A stretch of DNA of 64,000 bases from Fuerstiella sp. (GCA_022447225.1 JAKVAZ010000015.1:101853-165852), one strand, 5' to 3'. Shown: positions 52,223 to 62,215, numbered from the stretch's first letter. Notes: generated by a model from the letters alone, not told the origin. Made by a program: numbers and translations.

Positions 52223-54070
52223 ATGACCAGGCGTGTAGGTCTCGGAAAATCCCTGTCGGATCTCCTGTCCGGCCGCTGGCTGATCCTGTCAGTCGTTGTT
52301 GGCCTGCTTGCGGGCTGTTCGGGCATCGTTTTCCAGGTGTTGACAGAAGCCGTGAGTCACTACGTTCTGTGGTACGCGAGCGGATTTCAGACGGGTGGAG
52401 CGGATGGAGAATACCACCTGTTTGAACATCATCCCTCGGCTATTTCGCTGACTGCTGTATTGATGGTACTGGTGTTGGGTGGATTGATTTCCGGTTTCTT
52501 TGTTTATCGGTTTGCCCCGGAAGCAGAAGGGCACGGCACCGATGGAGCAATTGATGCGTTTCATAACCAGCGTGGTACGGTATCCGCCCGAATTGCCGTG
52601 ATCAAAACTGTGGCATCGGCCCTCACTCTGGGTTCGGGCGGTTCCGGAGGCCGGGAAGGTCCGATTGCCCAGATTGGAGCTTCCGTTGGATCCAGTATCG
52701 GTCAGTTTCTCAACCTCTCAGCACGGGATCGCCGCATCCTGCTGGCAGCCGGAATGGGAGCCGGTGTGGGGGCCGTATTTCGGGCGCCCCTGGCCGGAGC
52801 ATTGTTCGCGGGTGAGATACTCTATCGAGAATCAGATATCGAATCTGAAGTGATTGTTCCGTCAGCAATCGCCTCGATCGTGGCTTACTCCGCTTATGGG
52901 CTATTCCTGCCGGATCAGCTGTGTTTCGGACATGTCTTTGGCGTGCTTCCTGAGTTTGAGATGCGTTCCATCGCCGAACTGTTGCCGTACAGCGCATTGG
53001 CGCTCGTACTGGTGGGAGTTGGATTCCTGTACACACGGTGCTTTCACGAATTGAATCGAGTATTTTCGCGACTACCGGGCCCACGAATGGTCCGACCAGC
53101 ACTGGGAGCCGGCCTCGCCGGTCTGACTGCGATCGCGCTGTACTTTACTCACGACCGCAACGATCAGACACTGGCCGTACTCTCAACGGGCTATGGGCTG
53201 CTGCAAACAGCACTCAAATCACCGGGTGACATCAGTATCTCGATCCTGCTCACTGTGGCTGCTGCAAAGATCATCACCACTTCACTGACGATCAGTTCCG
53301 GCGGCTCTGGTGGTGTGTTCGGACCATCAATGGTGATTGGAGGCTGCGTGGGAGTCGCCATTGGTCAAATCACCGGCATGTACTGGCCTCATGAGATTCA
53401 TCCGGGAGCATTTGGAGTCGTTGGTATGGCCGGATTCTTTGCAGGCTGCGCTCATGCTCCCATTTCCACAATCATCATGGTGTCAGAAATGACAGGCAGT
53501 TATCAGCTGCTGCTGCCCGCGATGTGGGTATCAACTTTGTGTTTCCTGATGTCGCAACGATGGACGCTGTACGACCGTCAGGTCCGAAACCGACTGGAAT
53601 CTCCGGCTCATCGCGGCGATTTCCTGATTGATGTCCTCGAAGGAATCACGGTTAACGATGTCTATCGCCGGGATCGACAAATCGACACCGTCTCGGAATC
53701 GATGCCGCTGGCATCGATTCTTCAACTGCTGACTCGTACCCAGCAACACTACTTTCCAGTTGTCAATGAAACCGGAACGATGGTCGGGATCTTTTCAACA
53801 GATGACGTCCGACGATATCTTTACGATGAATCCATCTGGCAGCTGGCGGATGCTGCGGACGTAATGACGTCACCATTTTTAAGCGTGGCACCTGGCGACG
53901 ATCTAAACGTGGCTATGCAAAAATTCACAGCTCTGAACCTGGATGAACTGCCGGTGCTCAGCGTTGAAGCACCAGACACGTTGCTGGGCATGTTGCGGCG
54001 AAAGGAAACGATCGCAGCCTACAATCAACGACTTCTGGAACGCCAGCAACTGGCGAAGGAACAGGCGTAA
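52223..54070 (+). CDS. ClC-family chloride channel/transporter with C-terminal CBS pair
   Basis: Anion channel or Cl-/H+ antiporter with about ten to twelve helices, beginning LSVVVGLLAGCSGIVFQVLT. Family selectivity motifs are GSGGSGGREGPIAQIG, which includes the gating Glu, and SGGSGGVFGPSMVIGG. A second-region helix GVVGMAGFFAGCAHAPISTI follows. The last 150 residues hold two CBS domains (MPLASILQLLTRTQQHYFPV and MTSPFLSVAPGDDLNVAM), which often sense nucleotides. The proton Glu of antiporters is not visible, so channel or antiporter is undecided. I begin at the ATG at 52223; the frame has a TTG at 52211. It is monocistronic. Confidence 0.92.
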   Translation: MTRRVGLGKSLSDLLSGRWLILSVVVGLLAGCSGIVFQVLTEAVSHYVLWYASGFQTGGADGEYHLFEHHPSAISLTAVLMVLVLGGLISGFFVYRFAPEAEGHGTDGAIDAFHNQRGTVSARIAVIKTVASALTLGSGGSGGREGPIAQIGASVGSSIGQFLNLSARDRRILLAAGMGAGVGAVFRAPLAGALFAGEILYRESDIESEVIVPSAIASIVAYSAYGLFLPDQLCFGHVFGVLPEFEMRSIAELLPYSALALVLVGVGFLYTRCFHELNRVFSRLPGPRMVRPALGAGLAGLTAIALYFTHDRNDQTLAVLSTGYGLLQTALKSPGDISISILLTVAAAKIITTSLTISSGGSGGVFGPSMVIGGCVGVAIGQITGMYWPHEIHPGAFGVVGMAGFFAGCAHAPISTIIMVSEMTGSYQLLLPAMWVSTLCFLMSQRWTLYDRQVRNRLESPAHRGDFLIDVLEGITVNDVYRRDRQIDTVSESMPLASILQLLTRTQQHYFPVVNETGTMVGIFSTDDVRRYLYDESIWQLADAADVMTSPFLSVAPGDDLNVAMQKFTALNLDELPVLSVEAPDTLLGMLRRKETIAAYNQRLLERQQLAKEQA

Positions 54071-54337
54071 CTCCGCTCAGAAATACTGCGACCGGTTACG
54101 CAGGCACAGGCCATCTGTTCCTGAAACAACAGGTCACCTCGGACGTATCATCAGGCGTTTGATCAGCGGCATTGCAGCTCACTCAATCGGACCGGCAATG
54201 TTACAGAAGACCGCACAGTGTCCGGCCCTGAAATGATCATCCTCGATCCGACGATCACCCGACACGTTCTATCGGGTGAAACAACCACATGGAAAAACGA
54301 TCGTTCCCTGTGTGTCTCGCAGGATGACTCAGCAAAG

Positions 54338-55333
54338 TTACGTAAGACTCACCGGCTGTCCTTCTCCGGCAGATTGCAGAATCGCAGCGGTGACATCAAA
54401 AACAGACAAAGCACATGAAAACGGCGCAGGATTCGAGGCAACTCCACTCAGAATATCCAGCAGACCACTAACCGGATTGGCCGTGGACAGCGGACCGGAT
54501 TGATCAGTCGGCAACTCCACCGGACTGACCACGTTCCGGCGTGCGATGAACACTCGATCATCCCGAAGGATCAAATCCGCGTCATCGCAGTGAATCAGTA
54601 ACTCTTCGTAATAAGAGTGGGCGTTTCCGGTGAACGCCAGCGTCAATGGAATCCCTCCGTGCAGTGTTCCGGTGACAGTGGCAATGATTTCGACGTGACT
54701 GGCGGAATTCTGAGTCATCGCGAACAGACGATCGGGGTGACGTCCGGTGATGTACATCAGTGCATCGATCTTGTGACTGCCGGCATCACCCAGAAACCCA
54801 CCGAAGTTCATGGCCGGATCGTCCCGCCATGTCTGACCAATCCCGGCTTCCCAGTGTTCGTTATTGACAAACGTAACCGATCGTACGTTTCCCCAATTTC
54901 CGCCTGCCACTTCCTCTTTGAGAAAACGATGGTTCTTCCAGAAACGACGCTGATACCCCAGCACACAGTGGCGTTGAGGATCAGACTCCGACATTCTGAT
55001 CAGGTTTACAATTTCTTGCCGCCCCTGGGCCAGTGGTTTTTCAGCCAGCACATGCCGTCCGGCCGACAGTGCACCGGCAATTTGATCGTGGTGGCAGCCA
55101 GTCGGTGTCGCAATCACCACGGCATCGCTGTCGGAAGCGAGCGTCTCTTCGAATGAACTAAACACAGCGACATCCGGACCGCATTGATCCCGCAATCGAA
55201 TGGCCGCAGATTCTGACGGGTCGAAGACTCCGATCACGCGGGCCCGCTCATCTTGCTGCAGCAGCTGAGCATGGGCCTGCCCCATACGGCCACAGCCAAC
55301 GACGACAAATCTCCACACGTAGTTTTCCGGCAC
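54338..55333 (-). CDS. Gfo/Idh/MocA-family oxidoreductase, cytoplasmic
   Basis: 331 residues. The N-terminal Rossmann domain begins RFVVVGCGRMGQAHAQLLQQ, then VIGVFDPSESAAIRL, VIATPTGCHHDQIAGALSAG and HVLAEKPLAQ, the EKP motif. YQRRFWKNHRFLKEEVAGGN and FLGDAGSHKIDALMYITGRH supply the substrate part, with a GxxxH-like His. There is no signal peptide, unlike the copy at 29766. The gene starts 9 bases after the stop of the propeller gene, so it is the last gene of the cytochrome-propeller-oxidoreductase operon. The sugar oxidised is unknown. Confidence 0.92.
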   Translation of the reverse strand: MPENYVWRFVVVGCGRMGQAHAQLLQQDERARVIGVFDPSESAAIRLRDQCGPDVAVFSSFEETLASDSDAVVIATPTGCHHDQIAGALSAGRHVLAEKPLAQGRQEIVNLIRMSESDPQRHCVLGYQRRFWKNHRFLKEEVAGGNWGNVRSVTFVNNEHWEAGIGQTWRDDPAMNFGGFLGDAGSHKIDALMYITGRHPDRLFAMTQNSASHVEIIATVTGTLHGGIPLTLAFTGNAHSYYEELLIHCDDADLILRDDRVFIARRNVVSPVELPTDQSGPLSTANPVSGLLDILSGVASNPAPFSCALSVFDVTAAILQSAGEGQPVSLT

Positions 55334-55342
55334 AACGGCACT

Positions 55343-56896
55343 TCACTTCGGAATATGGTTTAAGGTGTACCATGCGGAGGAATGCAGAAGTTCCTCGCCA
55401 TCGCGACTCCGCACACCGTCTGCAATCAGCTCATGCACAAACAGTTCCCGTAACCCGTGCACTCTCAATCGGACTCGTCGTCCGTCATCCGAAACGGTCG
55501 CCTGATCGACACTCAGGTTCTGCTTCTGAATTTCGTCACTGCCGTAAGTAGAATGATAAAGATAGGTATGACTGGCTATTTCATATGACACCGGATCAGC
55601 TGCAGAACGAACCTCCACCGGCTTGGTAAACACCAGTTCAAACCCGTCAGATAATGCTTTCATTTCTTTGATTTCAAACGGAGTGCGTCCGGTCCACACA
55701 ACACGCTGCAGACCATAATCCGCCGTTCCCAGACTGCTCCAGCCGCGATTAGTAAGCCCGGCGAACACGCTGCCATCGGTGCCCTGCGCCAATCGCAGTA
55801 CTGCCGAAGCGAATCGGGACCGAAACGGAAAACAGGCCCCCTGATATTCACCATCAACCTTTTCAAGAAACACACGCAGCATCCCCGCCTGACTAAACTC
55901 TCCGATGAACAGCTGTCCGGCAAACGGCCCGAATTTGCCTTCGCTCTCGTCCAGCATGATATCTGTCACGGATTGCCCGGTCTTTTTGTAGGGAAACCAC
56001 ACAGCAGGCGGACGAAGCTGCTCAAACTGCTGTAATGCCTGAGGATATGGCAGACCATCGGGGACCTGCTTCACTCCGCTGATCCGCGATCCCGTCAGTT
56101 TCATCGATGCCAGAGCTTCGGCATGATGAAAGAACGCTCCGTCACGCATGTGGTGTAACGAATTCGTAGCCACCCAGTTACCCTGCTGGTCCGTATAAAA
56201 CATGTCGCCGGCATCGTTCATTCCGATCCCGCACGGTGATCTCATCCCTGCACAAACCGGAACCAGATCACCGTCCGGAGTCACCTTCATCCCCCAGCCG
56301 CGCCAGCGAGCCTGAACATAGCCAAAAGGGGCATCGTTGACTGTTCGACTGAACCGCCATTTCGGCGTTCCCATTCCAATATTGAGTGTGATCCACAGAT
56401 TTCCCTGGCGATCCAAAACCGGTCCAAAAGCATACTCGTGATAGCCACCCGTCAATCCCCAGCCCCTGGCCACCGTTTCATATTCATCGGCCCGACCATC
56501 ATGATCGGTATCTCTGAGTGCCGTCAGTTCGGTACGCTGGGCGGTATAGAACACGTCACCAATTTTCAGCAATCCAAGCGGTTCGTGAAGCGCCTGAGCA
56601 AAGCGATGAAACGTCACGTTCTTTGGCGGATCGTCATAGACTCCGTCCAGAAACCACACTTCTCCCTTGCGAATCGCAACGGCAACGCGTTGATCATCAA
56701 TAACCGCCAGTCCGCCCACTTCCAGCGCCAGTCCCTCCGGAGCCGGCTTCCAGTTCTTGGACCGTGAGTGACTTGGTGATGCGGACGTGGTGACGGAAAT
56801 CAACCGATAGTAATCGTTCTCCACCGCTGCTTCTGAACAGGGTATCGAACAACAAGTTACCACCCAAAGAATCAGGGAAATGGTCCGTTTCACCAT
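55343..56896 (-). CDS. Secreted beta-propeller protein of putative dehydrogenase type
   Basis: About 517 residues from the ATG at 56896, which heads a signal peptide (ISLILWVVTCCSIPCSEAAV). The rest is a six-bladed-propeller pattern with repeated LWITLN, GDLVPVCAGMRSPCGIGMND, QLFIGEFSQAG and DGSVFAGLTNRGWSS strands. It resembles planctomycete putative membrane-bound dehydrogenase proteins related to sorbosone/glucose dehydrogenase propellers. The last third (VFTKPVEVRSAADPVSYEI) is a Big-like domain. The ATG overlaps the stop of the upstream cytochrome gene by 7 bases, a sign of coupled translation. A cofactor cannot be identified by eye. Confidence 0.82.
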   Translation of the reverse strand: MVKRTISLILWVVTCCSIPCSEAAVENDYYRLISVTTSASPSHSRSKNWKPAPEGLALEVGGLAVIDDQRVAVAIRKGEVWFLDGVYDDPPKNVTFHRFAQALHEPLGLLKIGDVFYTAQRTELTALRDTDHDGRADEYETVARGWGLTGGYHEYAFGPVLDRQGNLWITLNIGMGTPKWRFSRTVNDAPFGYVQARWRGWGMKVTPDGDLVPVCAGMRSPCGIGMNDAGDMFYTDQQGNWVATNSLHHMRDGAFFHHAEALASMKLTGSRISGVKQVPDGLPYPQALQQFEQLRPPAVWFPYKKTGQSVTDIMLDESEGKFGPFAGQLFIGEFSQAGMLRVFLEKVDGEYQGACFPFRSRFASAVLRLAQGTDGSVFAGLTNRGWSSLGTADYGLQRVVWTGRTPFEIKEMKALSDGFELVFTKPVEVRSAADPVSYEIASHTYLYHSTYGSDEIQKQNLSVDQATVSDDGRRVRLRVHGLRELFVHELIADGVRSRDGEELLHSSAWYTLNHIPK

Positions 56897-59454
56897 CGGT
56901 ACTGTACCTCCAGCGTAAGTTCCTGATCGAATGACAAAGGAACAATCCACTCCATCCCCTCCTGAGTGTCGCGAAGCACACTTTGGGCGGCAAGTCCATC
57001 GTCAAGCGTGACTGTTAGTCCGTCCTGACTGCGACAGGATGTGTTGCCAACACGTTCCAGTGTTGTGGCCCGATGACTGCGCAGCCAGAGTTGCTGATCC
57101 CGTTCCGCTGGTGCACGGTGTTTGATGTGCAATCTGCGAATCAGCTGCTGATCACCAGGCACCATGCGATCTTCCACATCGACGTGACGGATGCGATAGC
57201 GGAAGACGGGAATACCGCTGCGGTCCAGACGAAATCCCAGGAAACGACCGTCTGTCTGCCCCGTCCCTGAATCCGGCATCATCGGCAGCGGCCAGGCATC
57301 ATCGGGACTGTTAAGAAACGCCAGTGACACACCCTCCGGCAGGTCGATTGCGTCAGTACTCAGTGGATTTGCCGGTGGAGCAAATCGGTTAAACCAGGTG
57401 CTCTGCGCATCCAGAAACCGTCCCCTCCACGCCAGCGCCGGACGAATCTGCTCTGCGTCGTACGCAAAGTGTACGCGCTGAGGGAATCCCACAGCGATGG
57501 CATAAGTGCCCACGCGTTCCATGAATGTCCTCAGAAGGACGGGTCGATCGGCAGGTTTCAGTTCGAACTGCTGAGAACGCGCCTGTTCAAGTTTCGCAGG
57601 CAGCGGATAATTTTCAATTCCTTTCAGATACATCCACATTGCAGCTATCTGTCGCTCCGGATTCCCGTCAAGCACCGCTGAATTCTGACTTCTGCCCCCG
57701 GGAAAAAAGGAAGGCATGCGTGTGCGTTCCTTGAGCCGGACCGGATTCAGCAAAAAGTCGTGAAACCACTGAGGGTGCACACGCTCCGCGACTCCCTCAA
57801 GCTCCGTGCCGATGACACCCGGCAGCACTTCGCCCCGCAGTGAATGACACTGGACACAGCCGACATCCAGCAACTCACGTCCCGCCTCTGCCAGATCTGT
57901 CAGATCACCAAACACATCGTCTTCCGTTGGCTGGCCACCGCCGGAATCTGTCGCTGCAAGCAGTAGAGGAATTCGGTTGATTTGAGGCCCGGAAAAAACC
58001 GGCATCCGAATACTCATGTGGCTGCGAAGAGATCCCTTCCCCTGCAGAACAAGTTCCGTCCAGCCGGTTTTGAGCTTACGACCGGCGCCGGTCAGTGACG
58101 GTGGCAGTCTTCCTTCGTCGCCGATATCCACATTACGAGACGTCTCAAAATATCCCTTGCGGTTACGTCCCACCCCGCCGTATCTGTCACGTTCATGACA
58201 CGCCAGGCAGTTCATCGTTAACATCGTCAGCTGCAACTGATCAGAGGCCTCGGCCGAGACGTGTTCCGTCCTGGCATCCTCAATCGCACTCCGAATTGCT
58301 GCTAATTGAGGACCATCCAGAGAGAATTGAGGCAGTCCGTGACTTTCCGAATCGATGCACTGCCGCCGACTGCTCAAATCCAGATGCTTCAGAGACGTTG
58401 CGGGTAACGGGGCATCAAGACCGTCCACCGCGTGGCAGCTGGAACAGCGTAGTTCGGAAAACAGTTGCCGGCCCTGACTGACAATTGAAGAACTGGTCAC
58501 GTCTGCACCGGGTGATAATCCGGCAACTGCGGACTGTTCCCGAAGCAGCCACGCGGCAATGTCGGCTGCTTCCATCACACGAAGCTGGAAATCCGGCATG
58601 CGTCCCCCGGGACGAATCCGATGCGGATCCCGGAGAAAATGTGTCAAGGACTGACGAGTGTACTTTTGCGCGGGATCCCCCAGCGGGACGGATTCCACCG
58701 GTCGGGCTGCTGACAGCAATCCGGCTTCGCGGAGCTCTTCAGGATCGAGCTGACTCAGCAGTTCATCCAGCGGTGTAGCTTTGGTGACCACGGTCTCATA
58801 GTCTTGATCAGGCTCATGACAGGCCACACAGCCAAGACGATGGTACAGCCGTCGGCCATTCGCAGGATCGCCCAGTTTCCAAAACTCACCGGGAACAGGT
58901 CTCCTGCCGGTTCCTTTGATTTCAGGAAATGGTTCCGTCAGTGTTGCCAGAAATGCAACCAGTGCCCGAATCGACTGTTCCTGGACTTCTTCAGAAAGTC
59001 CGTTCAGCATCGCAGGCATTGTTGAACCGTGTTTCACTTCTTGCGGACCGGCAAGAAATCGGGCAATCCAGTCATGATTCAAACGATTTCCTGCTCCATC
59101 CAGTCGGGGACCCCGTTTGGGACTCAGTCCGGCATTTTCAGTCGTGTGACAAGCGGTGCAGCTCAATTCATTCAGCAGCAATCGGCCAGCAGTAACAGAA
59201 TCCACGTCCCCAGAACGGGCAAACCGATCGAAAGCTGCTACAAACGGCGGCTGATGCTCAAATCCCGCTGAGGAAACTGCGTCCACAGCAGTCCGCGAGT
59301 CAGAACGTATTTCAATATTTTGTTGCGGTAAAGAATCGCCGGACGGGCTGGTTTGAGCGGCCGTGCATCGACTGTCAACGAGCAGCCGCAAACCAGGCCA
59401 CAATAAACATGCAGCAGGAATTAACCACAGAAAATTTCGTTTCGCCGGTTCCAT
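56890..59454 (-). CDS. Secreted penta-haem c-type cytochrome
   Basis: 854 residues with a hydrophobic export signal (FLWLIPAACLLWPGLRLLV). Five CxxCH haem-binding motifs begin at residues 99 (CTACH), 209 (CVACH), 337 (CSSCH), 416 (CLACH) and 533 (CVQCH). Each is followed within 30-90 residues by a Met-containing segment such as GSTMPAML or GRMPDFQL, plausible distal ligands. The C-terminal 250 residues are beta-rich without a haem motif. It is the first gene of a minus-strand operon with the propeller and an oxidoreductase. Planctomycetal cytochrome C proteins are often tied to DUF1553 genes; this one is not, and should pass electrons from the propeller to the respiratory chain (inference). 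Confidence 0.9.
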   Translation of the reverse strand: MEPAKRNFLWLIPAACLLWPGLRLLVDSRCTAAQTSPSGDSLPQQNIEIRSDSRTAVDAVSSAGFEHQPPFVAAFDRFARSGDVDSVTAGRLLLNELSCTACHTTENAGLSPKRGPRLDGAGNRLNHDWIARFLAGPQEVKHGSTMPAMLNGLSEEVQEQSIRALVAFLATLTEPFPEIKGTGRRPVPGEFWKLGDPANGRRLYHRLGCVACHEPDQDYETVVTKATPLDELLSQLDPEELREAGLLSAARPVESVPLGDPAQKYTRQSLTHFLRDPHRIRPGGRMPDFQLRVMEAADIAAWLLREQSAVAGLSPGADVTSSSIVSQGRQLFSELRCSSCHAVDGLDAPLPATSLKHLDLSSRRQCIDSESHGLPQFSLDGPQLAAIRSAIEDARTEHVSAEASDQLQLTMLTMNCLACHERDRYGGVGRNRKGYFETSRNVDIGDEGRLPPSLTGAGRKLKTGWTELVLQGKGSLRSHMSIRMPVFSGPQINRIPLLLAATDSGGGQPTEDDVFGDLTDLAEAGRELLDVGCVQCHSLRGEVLPGVIGTELEGVAERVHPQWFHDFLLNPVRLKERTRMPSFFPGGRSQNSAVLDGNPERQIAAMWMYLKGIENYPLPAKLEQARSQQFELKPADRPVLLRTFMERVGTYAIAVGFPQRVHFAYDAEQIRPALAWRGRFLDAQSTWFNRFAPPANPLSTDAIDLPEGVSLAFLNSPDDAWPLPMMPDSGTGQTDGRFLGFRLDRSGIPVFRYRIRHVDVEDRMVPGDQQLIRRLHIKHRAPAERDQQLWLRSHRATTLERVGNTSCRSQDGLTVTLDDGLAAQSVLRDTQEGMEWIVPLSFDQELTLEVQYRW

Positions 59455-59683
59455 ACATATCTATCCGGTACGACACTCCGGTTGTGAGCACGTCCTGTTT
59501 AACCCGACCAATTGTAATCCGGGATTATACCCGCCGACTACCATCCGGAATCGGGGAATTTGAAATGAACCGATCCGGCACCAGACCGAACAGACAACAC
59601 ACAGACATTGACGAATCTGTCTCCGCCGGCCATTCTACCGACGACCCCATGGCTTTGGTCGACCGAAATTTAAGGACGGCTTG

Positions 59684-60364
59684 ATGAACGATTCCCATTC
59701 AACGATCGATTCCGATTCGGAAAATCGTCCTTGGTTCACAGGGTCAATCCCATCACGTGAGTTGCGACGTCGAATCTGGCATATGAGTCCTGGTTTCCTG
59801 CCGTTGATTCTGCAGTTTGTTCCCCACGCTGATCCGGTGTCACCAACTCTTCGCTGGATTTTTATGGGTGTAGCAACAGTAATTGGACTCAGAATCCTGT
59901 GGGGATTTCGACAGATCCGACGGAACAATGAAACCGGAGGCATGGCCGCGGTTGCCGGTTATTCGTTATCTGTAATCATAATGCTGCTGCTGTTTCCGCA
60001 ACATCTTGAACTTTCGCTGGCCCTGCTGGCAATCCTGGCTTTTGGTGATGGTTCGGCAACTCTGTTCGGTCTGTTGATCCAGGGACCAAAGCTACCATGG
60101 AATCCGGATAAAACGTGGAGCGGTTTGCTGGCGTTCGTGGGAATAGGGTCGATGATGGCCAGCTGGATTTACCGGGGAGAAACACTAAATCCGGAAGCCA
60201 TCGATGCTCCGGTTGGTTTTCAGACGGCACTGATGCTGGTGACACCGGCTGTCATTGCTGCAGCACTGTTCGAGTCTATCGACAGCCGTATCAATGATAA
60301 TATTCGAGTGGGAATCATTGCCGGCCTGATGTTGATGCTCACCCATATGTACCGACCGGTGTAA
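59684..60364 (+). CDS. Phytol/dolichol-kinase-like integral membrane protein
   Basis: 227 residues with six or so helices. After an acidic start it has RRRIWHMSPGFLPLILQFV, the early His motif of the family. The hallmark is LAFGDGSATLFGLLIQGPKL with PWNPDKTWSGLLAFVGIGS, which matches the GDaxAxxxG...K(T/S)xEG block of CTP-dependent phytol kinase, dolichol kinase and CDP-alcohol/phosphatidate cytidylyltransferases. The lipid alcohol cannot be told. I start at the ATG at 59684, with AAGGA upstream; TTG at 59681 is in frame. It is the first gene of an operon with the ABC transporter pair (41 bases to the next gene). Confidence 0.75.
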   Translation: MNDSHSTIDSDSENRPWFTGSIPSRELRRRIWHMSPGFLPLILQFVPHADPVSPTLRWIFMGVATVIGLRILWGFRQIRRNNETGGMAAVAGYSLSVIIMLLLFPQHLELSLALLAILAFGDGSATLFGLLIQGPKLPWNPDKTWSGLLAFVGIGSMMASWIYRGETLNPEAIDAPVGFQTALMLVTPAVIAAALFESIDSRINDNIRVGIIAGLMLMLTHMYRPV

Positions 60365-60405
60365 GCCACGAAACTTCCTGCAACGGTCAACAACCAACAC
60401 GTGTT

Positions 60406-61350
60406 ATGGCTCCACTTCTTGAAGTATCGGATTTGCGGCGGAGCTTCGGTTCGGTGGTTGCCGTTGATGGTGTCTCGTTCGAAATCTCCGCCGGTGAAGT
60501 CTTCGGTTTACTGGGCCCCAACGGTGCCGGAAAATCCACCACGATGACGATGTTGTGCGGTCTGCTGCCGGTGACGTCGGGACGCATTATGCTTGACGGT
60601 CGAAATATCGAGGCAGGTTCCCGGAAAGCGAGACAGAGTCTGGGCTACGTGCCTCAGGATCTGGCCATTTATCCGGATCTGACTGCTGAAGAGAACCTGT
60701 CATTCTTTGGTTCCCTTTACAATCTGTCCGGAACACGACTCAGGCAGCGTGTTGATCAGGCACTCAGTCAGGCCGGACTCGCGACACGGCGGAATGATGC
60801 TGCCGGAACGTTCTCGGGAGGTATGAAACGTCGACTCAACTTTGCTGCCTCCGTTCTGCACCGTCCACGCTTGTTAATCCTGGACGAACCGACGGTTGGA
60901 GTGGATCCGCAGAGTCGTACTCATCTGCTCGACTGCGTCCGCACCGTACAACAACAGGGGGCTGCAGTCATTTATGCCAGTCATTACATGGACGAAGTCC
61001 ATGCTATCTGTTCACGGGTGGCTGTCATGGATCATGGAAAGATTCTGATTTGCGATGAATTGTCCGAACTCATCGCCGGTGTGCCTCGTGAAATCGAACT
61101 GGTCGTACCGGTCAGCACAGCAGCAGAAAATCTAGTTCTTCCGGAATCCGCAACGACTTCCATTACCGAATCCGGTTTATCAATTCGACTCGCAGACAGA
61201 CCGTCATCCAGACATTCTCTGAATCACCGACTGGCGCAGCTGATGACACGACTGTCTGATCAAAACATACCCTTAATTCATATCCGCACACACGAATCGA
61301 GTCTTGAACGATTGTTTCTGAAATTGACCGGGTCACGACTGCGCGACTGA
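60406..61350 (+). CDS. ABC transporter ATP-binding protein
   Basis: 314-residue ABC ATPase of the DrrA/NatA drug or lipid export type. Walker A GPNGAGKST is at 37-45, the Q-loop region near GYVPQDLAIYPDLT, the signature FSGGMKRR at 136-143, Walker B LLILDEPTVGVDP at 156-168, and the switch His in ASHYMDEV. The C-terminal 80 residues are the usual extension of this subgroup. It works with the permease encoded 52 bases downstream. The upstream kinase-like gene in the same operon suggests a lipid-linked substrate, but this is inference. Confidence 0.94.
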   Translation: MAPLLEVSDLRRSFGSVVAVDGVSFEISAGEVFGLLGPNGAGKSTTMTMLCGLLPVTSGRIMLDGRNIEAGSRKARQSLGYVPQDLAIYPDLTAEENLSFFGSLYNLSGTRLRQRVDQALSQAGLATRRNDAAGTFSGGMKRRLNFAASVLHRPRLLILDEPTVGVDPQSRTHLLDCVRTVQQQGAAVIYASHYMDEVHAICSRVAVMDHGKILICDELSELIAGVPREIELVVPVSTAAENLVLPESATTSITESGLSIRLADRPSSRHSLNHRLAQLMTRLSDQNIPLIHIRTHESSLERLFLKLTGSRLRD

Positions 61351-61402
61351 CGCAGACCTCCGTAACCCGGAAACAATCGATCTGCTGACCCAAGGACGAA
61401 CT

Positions 61403-62215
61403 ATGCACGCCATCGTAATTACACTTAAAGATCTGCGTCTGTTGATGCGGGACCGGCGGGCTCTGATCGTATTGCTGGCGTTACCTCTGGTTCTGATTTC
61501 TGTGATCGGAATATCAGGAAAGGAACTTGTTTCACGTCGCGATCAAAACACAACGCCGACTGAGGTCTCACCGTCCAAGTTGACGCAGGGCAGCGAAGAT
61601 CCGTCGCGAGTGTATCGGGCGATTGTTCCTGGATTCACGGTCCTGTTTGTATTTTTTCTGGTGAACATTATGGGACGATCCTTCATTCAGGAACGTGACC
61701 TCGGAACCTTGCTGCGTCTGCGGGTCGCCCCTGTATCGACGGCATCGATCATGGTCGGCAAGACACTGCCGTTTCTACTGATTTCCATTGTCCAGACTGT
61801 GTTGCTGCTGGTATCAGGAGTTTTGATTTTCGGCATGGATCCCGGCAACCGCCCCTGGCTGTTTGCACCACTGGTGGTGAGTACGTCACTTGCCGCAACA
61901 ACAATGGGGCTGGCATTCGCTGCTCTGGCACGAACCGACGCACAGGTATCAGCATGGGGAAACCTGCTTGTCCTGACGACCGGTGGCATCAGTGGTTGCC
62001 TCATACCACGCCATTTGACACCCGAGTTCCTGCAGCAGATCAGTTTGATAACTCCACATGCGTGGTCACTGACTGCTTCTCGGGAGATCCTGGCTGCTGA
62101 AGTTCCGAACACACTGACGGTGCTCTCGTCCTGCGGAGTCCTGCTGTGCTTTTCTTCGGTATTTGGAATGGCGGGGCTGATCGGTTTTCGCCACCAGCCG
62201 GCGAGTTCAATTTGA
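61403..62215 (+). CDS. ABC-2 type transporter permease
   Basis: 270 residues, about six helices. It opens IVITLKDLRLLMRDRRALIV with the first helix, then a soluble loop of about 45 residues (SRRDQNTTPTEVSP), then FVFFLVNIMGRSFIQERDLG, TLLRLRVAPVSTASIMVG (the coupling helix region) and FAALARTDAQVSAWGNLLVL. It ends SSVFGMAGLIGFRHQPASSI. Shorter than many ABC-2 permeases of 370 residues, but like DrrB. AAGGA lies 6 bases before the ATG. It pairs with the ATPase upstream. The substrate is unknown. Confidence 0.9.
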   Translation: MHAIVITLKDLRLLMRDRRALIVLLALPLVLISVIGISGKELVSRRDQNTTPTEVSPSKLTQGSEDPSRVYRAIVPGFTVLFVFFLVNIMGRSFIQERDLGTLLRLRVAPVSTASIMVGKTLPFLLISIVQTVLLLVSGVLIFGMDPGNRPWLFAPLVVSTSLAATTMGLAFAALARTDAQVSAWGNLLVLTTGGISGCLIPRHLTPEFLQQISLITPHAWSLTASREILAAEVPNTLTVLSSCGVLLCFSSVFGMAGLIGFRHQPASSI

